Origin: Chromatiales bacterium
GTDB taxonomy: Bacteria; Pseudomonadota; Gammaproteobacteria; SZUA-152
Assembly (NCBI GenBank): GCA_026982475.1
Contig: JALSHB010000193.1
Coordinates: forward strand, 1 to 37,377
DNA: 37,377 bases
Direction of reading: 5' to 3'
The position numbers and the translations under genes are program-made. Positions 15,122-23,009 of the stretch are shown here, one piece after another. Under the pieces are notes generated by a model that was not told where the DNA came from, made no database searches, and worked only from the letters and a program-made list of their open reading frames with translations. Each line of letters opens with the position of its first letter. Position 1 is the stretch's first letter.

Positions 15122-17023
15122 ATGAACAGCATCCAGCAAGCCCGCGACATCTACAACCTCGCCCATTGGGGCGGCGGCTATTTCGACATTGGCGACGACG
15201 GCCACCTCCACGCCTTCCCGGCGCGTGACGGCCACGGCATCGACCTGCATGCCCTGACCCGCGAGATCCGCGACGCGGGCCTGGCGCTGCCGGTGCTGGT
15301 GCGCTTCAGCGGCATCCTGCGTGACCGCGTGGCGCGCCTGTGCGGGGCCTTCGCGGATGCCATGCGGACACACGACTACGGCGGCGGCTACACGGCGGTC
15401 TATCCCATCAAGGTGAACCAGCAGCAGAGCGTGGTACGTGAACTGTTGAACGCCGCCGACGGCGACCGGATCCGCGTCGGCCTCGAGGCCGGCAGCAAGC
15501 CGGAGCTGATGGCGGTGCTGGCGCTGTCCGATACCCATGGCGGGCGCATCGTCTGCAATGGCTACAAGGACCGCGAATACATCCGTCTGGCGCTGATCGG
15601 GCAGCGGCTCGGGCACCACGTCACCCTGGTGCTGGAGCAGTCCTCGGAGCTGGCGCTGATCCTCGATGAGGCACGCGCCCTGGGCGTGACGCCGCGGCTC
15701 GGCGTGCGCGTGCGGCTGGCCTCCATCGGCCGCGGCAACTGGCAGAACAGCGGCGGCGAAAAGGCCAAGTTCGGCCTCGCCGCACAGCAGGTGCTGGCCG
15801 CCATCGAGACCCTGCGCGAGGCCGGCATGCTCGATGCGCTGGAACTGCTGCACTGCCACATGGGGTCGCAGCTGGCCAACATCCGCGACATCCAGCAAGG
15901 CCTGCGCGAGTGCGCGCGCTATTACGCCGAGCTGCACCGCCTCGGCGTCAACATCCGCACCGTGGACGTCGGCGGCGGCCTCGGCGTCGACTACGAAGGC
16001 ACCCGCTCGCGCAGCTATTGCTCCATGAACTACAGCCTGCAGGAATACGCCAACAACGTGGTGCACACCCTGTGGGAGGTATGCCGCGCCGAGAGCCTGC
16101 CGCCGCCGCACATCATCACCGAATCCGGTCGCGCCCTCACCGCCCACCACGCCATGCTGATCACCGAGGTCACGGAGGTGGAGCAGGCCGTGGGCGACGC
16201 GCCCATCGCCCCGCCCACGGACGGCGAGGCGCAGATCCTGCACGACCTCTGGCAAGGCCTTCAGGCCCTCGACGGCCCCGGTGCCAGCCCGCGCGCGGTG
16301 GTGGAGATCTACCATGACGCCGTGCACTGGCTGGCCGAGGCGCAATCCATGTACGTGCACGGCGTGCTCGACATGGGCGCCAAGGCGCGCGCCGAGACCC
16401 TCTACTTCGCCACCTGCGCGCGCCTGCGCCAGCGCCTCAACCCCGGCGTGCGCGCCCAGCGCGAGATCCTCGACGAACTCAACGAAAAGCTCGCCGACAA
16501 GTACTTCTGCAACTTCTCCCTGTTCCAGTCCATGCCGGACGTGTGGGCCATCGAACAGGTATTCCCCATCATGCCCCTGCAGCGCCTCGACGAGACGCCG
16601 GATCGCCGCGGCACCCTGCAGGACATCACCTGCGACTCCGACGGCCGCATCGACCAGTACGTGGACGGCGAGGGCCTGGAGAGCAGCCTGCCCCTGCACC
16701 CCCTGCGCGCCGGCGAGCCCTACTGGCTGGGCATCTTCCTGCTCGGCGCCTACCAGGAAATCCTCGGCGACATGCACAACCTGTTCGGCGACACCAACGC
16801 CGTGGACGTACACCTCGACGCCGACGGCCGTCACCGCCTGGCCCACATCCAGCACGGCGACACGGTCGCGGCGGTGCTGCGCCACGTGCACTTCGAACCG
16901 GCCCGGCTGCTGGCCAGCTACCGCGCACAGCTGGCCGCCAGCGACCTGCCCGCCGAGACGCAGGCGGCCTGCCTGGCCGAACTGGAGGCGGGACTGGATG
17001 GCTACACCTATCTGGAGGATTGA
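15122..17023 (+). CDS. speA: Biosynthetic arginine decarboxylase
   Basis: This 633-residue PLP enzyme makes agmatine from arginine, the first step of the agmatine route to putrescine. The PLP-binding lysine is Lys97 in YPIKVNQQ. The alanine-racemase-like barrel carries HCHMGSQ and VDVGGGLGVDYEG, and the C-terminal half has the beta domain with LYFATCARLRQRL and FQSMPDVWAIEQVFPI. It is slightly shorter than the E. coli enzyme but complete. It needs Mg2+ and PLP by family precedent. No clear Shine-Dalgarno precedes the ATG, which sits only 9 nt beyond a dispersed repeat. The divergent speE supplies a later step of the polyamine pathway. Confidence 0.96.
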   Translation: MNSIQQARDIYNLAHWGGGYFDIGDDGHLHAFPARDGHGIDLHALTREIRDAGLALPVLVRFSGILRDRVARLCGAFADAMRTHDYGGGYTAVYPIKVNQQQSVVRELLNAADGDRIRVGLEAGSKPELMAVLALSDTHGGRIVCNGYKDREYIRLALIGQRLGHHVTLVLEQSSELALILDEARALGVTPRLGVRVRLASIGRGNWQNSGGEKAKFGLAAQQVLAAIETLREAGMLDALELLHCHMGSQLANIRDIQQGLRECARYYAELHRLGVNIRTVDVGGGLGVDYEGTRSRSYCSMNYSLQEYANNVVHTLWEVCRAESLPPPHIITESGRALTAHHAMLITEVTEVEQAVGDAPIAPPTDGEAQILHDLWQGLQALDGPGASPRAVVEIYHDAVHWLAEAQSMYVHGVLDMGAKARAETLYFATCARLRQRLNPGVRAQREILDELNEKLADKYFCNFSLFQSMPDVWAIEQVFPIMPLQRLDETPDRRGTLQDITCDSDGRIDQYVDGEGLESSLPLHPLRAGEPYWLGIFLLGAYQEILGDMHNLFGDTNAVDVHLDADGRHRLAHIQHGDTVAAVLRHVHFEPARLLASYRAQLAASDLPAETQAACLAELEAGLDGYTYLED

Positions 17024-17160
17024 CGCCGATGCCGTCAGCAATGACACTGCCGGGATGGCGACAAACGCGCTACCATAAAGCACCGCAAGATGTTGGCGGG
17101 GATGCCGACATACCCCGTACCCGGCACCATCCATTACCAACCCGAGAAGGAGCGAGCGTC

Positions 17161-17637
17161 ATGAAACGTCAACTGCAGCGAATCCACACATGGACACTGG
17201 CACTGCTGACGGCCCTGGCATTCGCCGCCCCGCTGACGGCAGCCGCCGAACCGGCCGCCACCGCCGGCGAGCCCTACACACCTCGCGGCAGCATCGCGCG
17301 CACCGCCTTCACCACCGCCATCGAGGACCGCGAGCCGGTCGACAACCTGGTGCGGGTGCCCAATACCATCGACCGCATCTATTTCTTCTCCGACCTGCGC
17401 GGCCTGGACGGCGAGATCGTCACCCACCGCTGGGAATACAACGGCCAGGTAATGGCCGAGGTGAAATTCCGTGTCGGCGGCGGCCCGCGCTGGCGCGTCT
17501 ACTCCAGCAAGAACCTGCTGCCCGAATGGACCGGCAAGTGGACGGTGGTGGTGCTGGACGAGGCCGGCTGGCCGCTGAAGGCCAGCATGTTCGAGTATTT
17601 CGATGCCGCGCAGACGGCGCCACCCACCACGCCGTAG
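17161..17637 (+). CDS. Secreted DUF2914-domain protein
   Basis: This 158-residue protein has a signal peptide (about residues 1-30, ending LTAAAEPA). A DUF2914 domain follows: RTAFTTAIEDREPVDNL, IYFFSDLRGLDGEIVTHRWE, then VYSSKNLLPEWTGKWTVVVLDE. The domain is a small beta-rich module that is often membrane-linked in proteobacteria, and its function is unknown. A strong ribosome site (GAGAAGGAGCG) precedes the ATG at 17161. It lies 137 bp after speA and may have its own promoter. Confidence 0.9.
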   Translation: MKRQLQRIHTWTLALLTALAFAAPLTAAAEPAATAGEPYTPRGSIARTAFTTAIEDREPVDNLVRVPNTIDRIYFFSDLRGLDGEIVTHRWEYNGQVMAEVKFRVGGGPRWRVYSSKNLLPEWTGKWTVVVLDEAGWPLKASMFEYFDAAQTAPPTTP

Positions 17638-17650
17638 CCCCACTCGACGC

Positions 17651-17677
17651 CGCCCCCCCCCGGGGCGCCCCTTTTTT
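17651..17677 (+). terminator. Possible terminator after the DUF2914 gene
   Basis: CGCCCC (17651-17656) can pair with GGGGCG (17662-17667), followed by CCCC and six T residues. The stem is short, so this is a weak call. Confidence 0.45.
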
Positions 17678-17728
17678 CACCCGCCAATTCAGCCCTCATT
17701 CACTTGACCATTCCCAGAATGTGGAATA

Positions 17729-17748
17729 CCTGAATCCGTAGACTCAGG
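17729..17748. promoter_or_regulatory. Near-palindromic motif, copy 2
   Basis: CCTGAATCCGTAGACTCAGG shares 18 of 20 bases with the minus strand of 13439-13458. A half copy, CCTGAATCCGT, lies on the minus strand at 35929-35939. It lies 156 bp upstream of the gene at 17904. A regulator site or small repeat are both possible. Confidence 0.4.
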
Positions 17749-17903
17749 GAATAGTCAGGCGCGTCGAAGCCTGCGCCCGATCAAACGCCCGAGGGCATGG
17801 CCAAGCATCTTCTATCGAATTCCTGGCCGCCGGACATGGACGATTGAAGAATTTTGGCATATTCTGATTTTCTGATAGACAGAACCCAAGCGGAGTCACC
17901 ACC

Positions 17904-18218
17904 ATGAAAGACCACATCTGTACCTACTGCGGCCACGTCGGCAAACCCGTCCCGCAAAGCCCCGAAAGTTTCTTCGTCGACGCCTTCATCTGGGGCGTGG
18001 TCGGCAGCTTCGTGCTGATGACCGGCATCATGCCGCTGCTCATCATCCCCGCTGGCTGGACGGTCTATCACATCCTCAAATTCAACACCACCAAGTGCCC
18101 CGAATGCCTGAGCCTGGACATGGTCCCCCTCAACAGCCGCAAGGGCCGCGAGGCACAGGAAAACAAAAAGAACCCCATCGAGGTGTGGCGCGCGGACGAG
18201 GCGCAGAGCGGCAAATAG
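17904..18218 (+). CDS. Small zinc-ribbon membrane protein, LITAF-like layout
   Basis: This 104-residue protein has CTYC (residues 6-9) near the N-terminus and CPEC (about 65-68) after a long hydrophobic stretch (about 27-56, FIWGVVGSFVLMTGIMPLLI). Two CxxC pairs flanking a membrane segment recall the LITAF fold, in which the four cysteines bind one zinc and the hydrophobic part inserts into a membrane. Similarity beyond this layout cannot be judged here. The tail is charged. GGAG precedes the ATG. It stands alone and a strong terminator follows. Confidence 0.8.
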   Translation: MKDHICTYCGHVGKPVPQSPESFFVDAFIWGVVGSFVLMTGIMPLLIIPAGWTVYHILKFNTTKCPECLSLDMVPLNSRKGREAQENKKNPIEVWRADEAQSGK

Positions 18219-18240
18219 CCCCAGCGTCGATTCGCCCATG

Positions 18241-18278
18241 AAAAAAGCCCCGGCCATCTGCCAATGGCCGGGGCTTTA
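18241..18278. terminator. Bidirectional rho-independent terminator
   Basis: GCCCCGGCCAT (18247-18257) pairs perfectly with ATGGCCGGGGC (18264-18274). An A-run on the left and TTTAT on the right let it serve both the 17904 gene (+) and the convergent 18291 gene (-). Confidence 0.93.
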
Positions 18279-18290
18279 TCTTGTCGTCTG

Positions 18291-18791
18291 TCAGGGCGTG
18301 TAAAAAACCTTGATCAGGGTCTTGGCGCCCGGCAGCACCCGCTGCAGCATTTCACGCTCCGCCTCACGGAAATAACTCGCCATGCGGTGCACGCCCACGT
18401 GCGGCTCCTGGGGGGTGAAGAAATTGATGTTGCCGTGCTCGGCAAAATAATACGCCGACATCAACTCCGCCTCGCCCCAGCCCGCCAGCCGGCCCTTGTA
18501 AAAGGCCACCACGTCGTCATAGTCACCGGTGCTGATCAGCTCCACGATGGGCAGGCCCGCGTAGCCCGCCGGCCGTTCCGCCACCGCATAACTGCGAATC
18601 ACCACCGAGCCGGGATAGGCCGGGATGCCCACCGCCGCGCCATCGGGAATCGCCGCCTGGCGTATACCCTCACCCAGATAGCTCTCCTCCATGCCGGCGG
18701 GAATCGCCGCCCGCGGCGCCAGGGGCTCGGCCGCCAGCAGCGTCGAGGTCAGGCCGGCCACCGCGATGGCCAGGGTCAAAATCAGTTTCAT
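18291..18791 (-). CDS. Secreted protein of unknown function
   Basis: This 166-residue protein has a signal peptide (KLILTLAIAVAGLTSTLLAA, cleavage after about residue 21). The mature part shows IPAYPGSVVIRSYAV, then VELISTGDYDDVVAFYKGRLAGWGEAE, then NINFFTPQEPHVGVHRM. The order YPGS...DDVVAFYKGRL..W resembles small periplasmic proteins that pair a short beta-sheet with one helix. No enzyme motif is visible. It is transcribed with the upstream 18833 gene (41 bp between them) and ends at a strong terminator, suggesting a two-gene unit. Not recognised. Confidence 0.75.
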   Translation of the reverse strand: MKLILTLAIAVAGLTSTLLAAEPLAPRAAIPAGMEESYLGEGIRQAAIPDGAAVGIPAYPGSVVIRSYAVAERPAGYAGLPIVELISTGDYDDVVAFYKGRLAGWGEAELMSAYYFAEHGNINFFTPQEPHVGVHRMASYFREAEREMLQRVLPGAKTLIKVFYTP

Positions 18792-18832
18792 TGCAAAGTC
18801 CTGTGAAAAAACGCGCAGTCGAGGGTGAGGGC

Positions 18833-19159
18833 CTATTTCAGCGGATACCAGGAGCCGGTGTAATCCGCCACGTCCTTCTCCGCCAGGCGGCCGCCGATGT
18901 AGAGGTTGTTCACCTCATCGCGGGTGATGGCACGGTCCCGGCCCTCGGCGTCCTGGTATTGCCATTCGCCCTGGATGCACAGCTCGAACACGGTCACCAT
19001 GATGTCGTCGAAGCGGATCGCGTGCTCCGAGGCCTGGCGCCGGAAATCCGCCAGGGTCAGGTTGCGGCCGCCTTTTTCAAAGTCTTCCCTCGCCAGGGCG
19101 GCCAGGGCGATGTCCCACTTGGGAATTTCCTCATCGAAATCTTTCAGGTTGTCAATCAC
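18833..19159 (-). CDS. Small cytoplasmic protein of unknown function
   Basis: This 108-residue acidic protein has no signal or membrane segment. It begins VIDNLKDFDEEIPKWDIAL from a GTG preceded by GAGGATATGAC. It continues with NLTLADFRRQASEHAIRFDDIMVTVFELCIQGEW and ends DYTGSWYPLK. The mixed helical pattern DFRRQASEHAIRFDDIMVTVFEL looks like a compact helical domain. No family is recognised. It precedes the secreted 18291 protein and probably shares its transcript. Confidence 0.7.
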   Translation of the reverse strand: MIDNLKDFDEEIPKWDIALAALAREDFEKGGRNLTLADFRRQASEHAIRFDDIMVTVFELCIQGEWQYQDAEGRDRAITRDEVNNLYIGGRLAEKDVADYTGSWYPLK

Positions 19160-19266
19160 GTCATATCCTCTGCTACCCGGCCGGAGCGTCCAGCCTACTC
19201 GCGCTGTCCCGCACATGCTATACACAAGCGGACTGCCGGATCAATTTTCAGTCCCCAGGCTTCAAC

Positions 19267-19310
19267 CGCGACAGGCCTCGCCGGTGGCGAGGCAGGCCCG
19301 CTCCTGCGCC
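19267..19310. repeat. REP-like hairpin
   Basis: GCCTCGCC (19275-19282) pairs with GGCGAGGC (19286-19293) and is followed by CCCGCTCCTGCG. On the minus strand this reads as GGAGCGGGC followed by a hairpin, the same design as the REP-like elements at 10930-11101, 21741-21795 and 22820-22880. Confidence 0.6.
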
Positions 19311-19410
19311 GCGCCCTCGCCTCCACGCGTGAATCCGGCGGCGTGAACCGGCACCCGCAGCGGCCGCACCCGCGCGGAAAACCAGAATTCCAGCCTCTCT
19401 TCAACACGCG

Positions 19411-19551
19411 TCATACCGTCTCCGGGCCCGGAAAGGGAACACCACAACCGGCCAGGGAACAATAGCCGCGCGGATTTTTGGCCAGATACCGCTGATGATA
19501 GTCTTCCGCGGGATGGAACACCGGGGCGGCGATGATTTCCGTGGTGATCAC
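19411..19551 (-). pseudogene. msrA C-terminal remnant
   Basis: The frame encodes [40 protein letters not shown] and PGPETV. This is the C-terminal end of peptide-methionine sulfoxide reductase A (compare the family pattern PAEDYHQ.YL.KNP.GYC). The preceding roughly 150 residues, including the catalytic GCFW motif, are absent: further upstream lies tmcA in another frame. A GTG overlaps the tmcA stop (GTGA), so the 46-residue fragment could still be translated by coupling, but it cannot reduce methionine sulfoxide. It most likely arose by a deletion joining tmcA to the 3' end of msrA. Confidence 0.85.
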
Positions 19552-21821
19552 TCCCCGCCTCGGTGAGCCGGCTTCGATGCCTGGCGGAGGCCGTCCGCCA
19601 CCCGCCGCAGGTGCTCCACCACCGCGGCGCGGCCCGCCACATTCAGCTGTGTGGCGACCTCGCCCCAGGGGCGCTTCTGCAACAGTCTGGCCACCAGCAG
19701 CCCCTGCCCGTCGGCATCCACGGCGCAGGCCGGATCGGCCAGCGCGCGCAGGGCCAGACGATACAGCGCCCCCAGACAGTCCTCGAAACCGCGCGCGCCG
19801 CTGGCGAAGTCGCTCACCGCCTGCTCGTCCACGGCCCGCCATGGCGGCTCCACCCCCGCCTCCACACCGCTGCGGCGCAGCAGGCGCGCCGCCAGCCGCG
19901 GTTCCAGGCCTCGCAGGGGATCGCTCAGTTGCAGGGCGAAGTCGGCCAGAAATCGCTCACGGGCGGCGCGGAAGATCGCCTCGCCCCTGGCGCTCAGGGG
20001 GCGCAGCAACATCACGGAATGGGCGCCACTGGCGTGGTCGCGGCTGAAGCCCAGCCGCACGGGAAGCAGCTGCTCGGGAGCCCAGAAGGCCAGCAGCTCC
20101 GCGCTGGCGCCGAAACTCGCGCCGAGCAGGTCGAAGCCATCGGCCTCGGCCTGCGCGCGGATCTGCCGCAGCAGCCGCCTGCCCAGCCCGCGGCGCTGGG
20201 CCGCCGGGTGCACGGCGATGCGCATCACGCGCGCGCAGCGCAGGCGTGCGCCCTCGCTCAGCCCCAGGTGCGCCGCCAGCGATTGCGGGATCAGGTGGCC
20301 GCGCGGGCGGCGCTCGCCGGCGGCGATGGCCTGCGCCATGCCGGCGTCGAAACCGCCCTCCGCCGCCACCAGCGCGGTGGCCACGATCTGCCCGCCATGG
20401 CGCAGCGCGTAGACGCGCAGGCCGGGACCGTCGAGCAGGTTGCGCAGGTCGTTGGGGCGGGTGCGGTAATGGGCCTGCACCAGCAGGCCGAAGAGTTGCG
20501 ACAGGCTCGGCTCGTCGTCGGCCAGGGCATCACGGTCGAGGCGGACGAATTCACAACCCTCGGCAACGGCATCGGCGACCCGCTCATCGGCCGCCGCCTC
20601 GGCATCCAGCAGCAGGGCGCGAAACACCAGGGCCTCGACGGGGTCGTCCACCGCCCAGCGGATCGGCGTCCGCAGGCGCACTTCGCGCCAGCCCGGCGTC
20701 AATGTGTCCAGGGTGCGCCGGAAGCGCACGGCGAAGCCGCGCCCGGTGCCCTCGTAGCCGTGCACGGTGGTGGCGAAGGCGATGCGCGAATGGCGTTCGA
20801 GCAGGCGGGTGAGGAGGGGCGCGGGGATGGCGGCGGCCTCGTCCACCAGCAGCAGGCCGGCGTCGATGGGCGAGGCCAGCAGTTCGTCGGGCGGGTGGAA
20901 TTCGATGCTGGCCTCCCGCCACTGCAGACGGCCGCGCCGCAGACGGGCCTGCGGCAGCCGCTGCGCGGCCTGCTCGAACAACGGCGCGACGGCGTCCAGG
21001 CGCGGCGCCGTGACCACGATGCGTTTCAATCCCTCGCCCAGCAGCCGGGCGGCGGCAATGCCCAGCGCGGCGCTCTTGCCGCGGCCGCGGTCGGCCACCA
21101 GCACCACCGGGCGGCGGCGGTGGCCGTGCACCACGTGTTCGATGGCCGCCACCGCCGCCCGCTGATCGGCGCTGCGGAAGCCGTCGCGGTCGAATGCCGG
21201 CATGGGCTCGCTCGTCACGGAATCCGACGCTAGCGTCGGCAGACTTTTGGCCTGCTGTTCCACCACGGTGACGCCCTCGGCCGCGCCCAGCACACGCGCC
21301 AGCCGTTGCAGAAACCGCCCCGACACATCGGCAAAGGTCAGCGGCGCGATGCTGATGCGCTCGGCCGCCGGGTCGGCGAAGTCGGGCCACTGCGCCAGCG
21401 ACGGCGTCAGCAGGATCAGCAGGCCGCCACCCACCACCGCGCCCGATACGGCGCCGAACACGTCCGGGTCGAAGCCGCTGTGGGCATCGAAGACCACCGC
21501 CTCGCGCTCCTGTCCCAGCAGGGCCAGCGCCTGGCGGCCGCGCAGGGATTCCACCGCCTGCGGTGAGTGAGCGCTTACCCAGGTCGTCGGCGCCAGCGAC
21601 AGGTGGCGGCACAGATCATCCGCCAGCGCCCGCCCCCAGTCGGCGTCACCCGCCAGCACCAGCGCGCGGCGCTGCCGCGTGGCCAGGGCCTGCGCGCGCA
21701 GACGACTCGCCAGTCGCCGGATTTCATCAAGACGCCCCCCCGGCGCACGCCCTGTGGGAGCGGCTCGGCGTGCCCTTTGGGTATCAGCCGCGAAAGACCC
21801 GCCAGCCCCATCGTCATTCAC
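19548..21821 (-). CDS. tmcA: tRNA(Met) cytidine acetyltransferase
   Basis: This 757-residue enzyme acetylates the wobble cytidine (position 34) of elongator tRNA-Met, using acetyl-CoA and ATP or GTP. Visible parts are an N-terminal domain, a helicase-like ATPase core with Walker A in [15 protein letters not shown] and Walker B in [11 protein letters not shown], and a GNAT acetyltransferase domain with [21 protein letters not shown]-terminal tRNA-binding region follows. The assigned start is GTG at 21821. Residues about 9-30 come from a REP-like repeat, so the native start may have been altered. It follows the mutarotase gene by 15 bp. A substrate tRNA-Met gene is present at 28430-28506. Confidence 0.94.
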   Translation of the reverse strand: MNDDGAGGSFAADTQRARRAAPTGRAPGGRLDEIRRLASRLRAQALATRQRRALVLAGDADWGRALADDLCRHLSLAPTTWVSAHSPQAVESLRGRQALALLGQEREAVVFDAHSGFDPDVFGAVSGAVVGGGLLILLTPSLAQWPDFADPAAERISIAPLTFADVSGRFLQRLARVLGAAEGVTVVEQQAKSLPTLASDSVTSEPMPAFDRDGFRSADQRAAVAAIEHVVHGHRRRPVVLVADRGRGKSAALGIAAARLLGEGLKRIVVTAPRLDAVAPLFEQAAQRLPQARLRRGRLQWREASIEFHPPDELLASPIDAGLLLVDEAAAIPAPLLTRLLERHSRIAFATTVHGYEGTGRGFAVRFRRTLDTLTPGWREVRLRTPIRWAVDDPVEALVFRALLLDAEAAADERVADAVAEGCEFVRLDRDALADDEPSLSQLFGLLVQAHYRTRPNDLRNLLDGPGLRVYALRHGGQIVATALVAAEGGFDAGMAQAIAAGERRPRGHLIPQSLAAHLGLSEGARLRCARVMRIAVHPAAQRRGLGRRLLRQIRAQAEADGFDLLGASFGASAELLAFWAPEQLLPVRLGFSRDHASGAHSVMLLRPLSARGEAIFRAARERFLADFALQLSDPLRGLEPRLAARLLRRSGVEAGVEPPWRAVDEQAVSDFASGARGFEDCLGALYRLALRALADPACAVDADGQGLLVARLLQKRPWGEVATQLNVAGRAAVVEHLRRVADGLRQASKPAHRGGE
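21741..21795. repeat. REP-like element inside the tmcA 5' end
   Basis: GCACGCC (21745-21751) pairs with GGCGTGC (21767-21773), and GCGGCT (21760-21765) pairs with AGCCGC (21786-21791). GTGGGAGCGGC matches the REP-like core seen elsewhere in the window. It is read through in the tmcA frame. Confidence 0.7.
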
Positions 21822-21836
21822 GGAAAACCACCCCCC

Positions 21837-22748
21837 TCACCACGCCGCCAGCCGATAACTCACCTGCAGCCGGTGCTCCCCGCCCGGCGCGACGACAACC
21901 GCATCCTCCGCCGCATTGGCCGCCTCGACGCACAGCATGCCCCGATACACGCCCTCGCCCATATCGGCCATGGCCGCGGATTTTTCCGCCCATGGGTTCC
22001 ACACCACCGTCGAGCGGCTGCCCTGGCGCCGGATGACGATGCGTCGCCGCAGGCCGGGATCATCGATCACGCACTCGCCGCCGTGGTCGAGGTAGATGCG
22101 GTCGGTCTCGTCGGAAAGGGTCAGCGGCCCCGACTGCACGCGGCGCGCACCGCCCGCCACCTTGTCGATATAGGGCAGCCCCTCCAGCCCGCGCACCACG
22201 ACCTCGCGCACGTCGCTGACGGCAAAATAGCTGTGCAAGGCCTGCGTCAGCGTGAAGGCCTCATCCCCCGTGTTGCGCGTCAGCAGATCGATGCGCAAAT
22301 GCCGGCCGATGTTCGCCAGCAGCAGCAACTCGGTATCGTGCGGCCACAGCAGGCGGGTATTGGCGTCCTGCGACAGGCGCAGGCTCAGGGTGGTGCTGCC
22401 ATCGGACAGCTGTTGAACCTGCGCCATCTCCCAGCACTGGGTGCGGGCAAGGCCGTGGGCGGGAAAGCCCGCCTCCGTGGCATGCGGGCCGAACCACGGC
22501 CAGCACACCGGCACCCCGCCGCGCAGCGGCTTGCCCGGCGCTTGCATCGCCGCCGGCGACACCCAGATCACGGGACGCGCGCCCGCCGGCGTCCAGTCGA
22601 GAACCTGTGCCCCCTGCAACGCAATACGCGCCGTGGCCTGCGCATTGCGCACCGCGGCGACGATCAGGCCACCCGCCGCCTGGGTGAACGTCACCCGCCC
22701 GCGGATGCCGAATCGTGCGTTCAATTCGGCCAGTGCCTCAGTACTCAT
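21837..22748 (-). CDS. D-hexose-6-phosphate mutarotase (YeaD-like aldose-1-epimerase family)
   Basis: This 303-residue protein interconverts the anomers of glucose-6-phosphate and related sugars. Family marks are GGVPVCWPWFGPH, GFPAHGLART, the His of ALHSYFAVSDV, and the acidic residue in YRGMLCVEAANA near the C-terminus. It is a beta-sandwich cytoplasmic enzyme of usual length. AGGAGAAGAT precedes the ATG at 22748. Longer in-frame extension runs into a repeat. It is upstream of tmcA on the same strand and divergent from dbpA. Confidence 0.9.
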   Translation of the reverse strand: MSTEALAELNARFGIRGRVTFTQAAGGLIVAAVRNAQATARIALQGAQVLDWTPAGARPVIWVSPAAMQAPGKPLRGGVPVCWPWFGPHATEAGFPAHGLARTQCWEMAQVQQLSDGSTTLSLRLSQDANTRLLWPHDTELLLLANIGRHLRIDLLTRNTGDEAFTLTQALHSYFAVSDVREVVVRGLEGLPYIDKVAGGARRVQSGPLTLSDETDRIYLDHGGECVIDDPGLRRRIVIRRQGSRSTVVWNPWAEKSAAMADMGEGVYRGMLCVEAANAAEDAVVVAPGGEHRLQVSYRLAAW

Positions 22749-22819
22749 ATCTTCTCCTGTTCTACCCTCGCCCACGGCGGGGGGGAATGAACCATCCCGC
22801 CGTACCAACAGTCGGCGTG

Positions 22820-22880
22820 GCCCCTTGGGCCGCGATGCCAAGGGTGGAAAAACCATCGCGGCCCACGGGTCCGCTCCTAC
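22820..22880. repeat. REP-like hairpin between mutarotase and dbpA
   Basis: TGGGCCGCGATG (22826-22837) pairs with CATCGCGGCCCA (22854-22865) and is followed by GGTCCGCTCCTAC. This is the same GTAGGAGCGG-type end found in the 10930-11101 cluster. It lies in the divergent gap. Confidence 0.7.
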
Positions 22881-23009
22881 CGTTGTTCAGGGCAATAAAA
22901 CCATTAGAAAGATTCAAAGATCTGCGTCGATCATTTAGCGGCCGCACAACTGCTATCATGCCCGCAGCGCGGGACTTCCCCGGCCCACCTTACAGCAGAA
23001 GCACACCCC

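Noticed and set aside
14924-17140. 738-codon open frame on the minus strand antisense to speA
   Set aside because: Low-complexity composition and full overlap with a clear arginine decarboxylase; no plausible start or domain.
19262-19412. Frame starting [18 protein letters not shown] just after the msrA remnant
   Set aside because: It begins at the overlap with the remnant stop but ends within a REP-like hairpin and matches no family; coding is unlikely.
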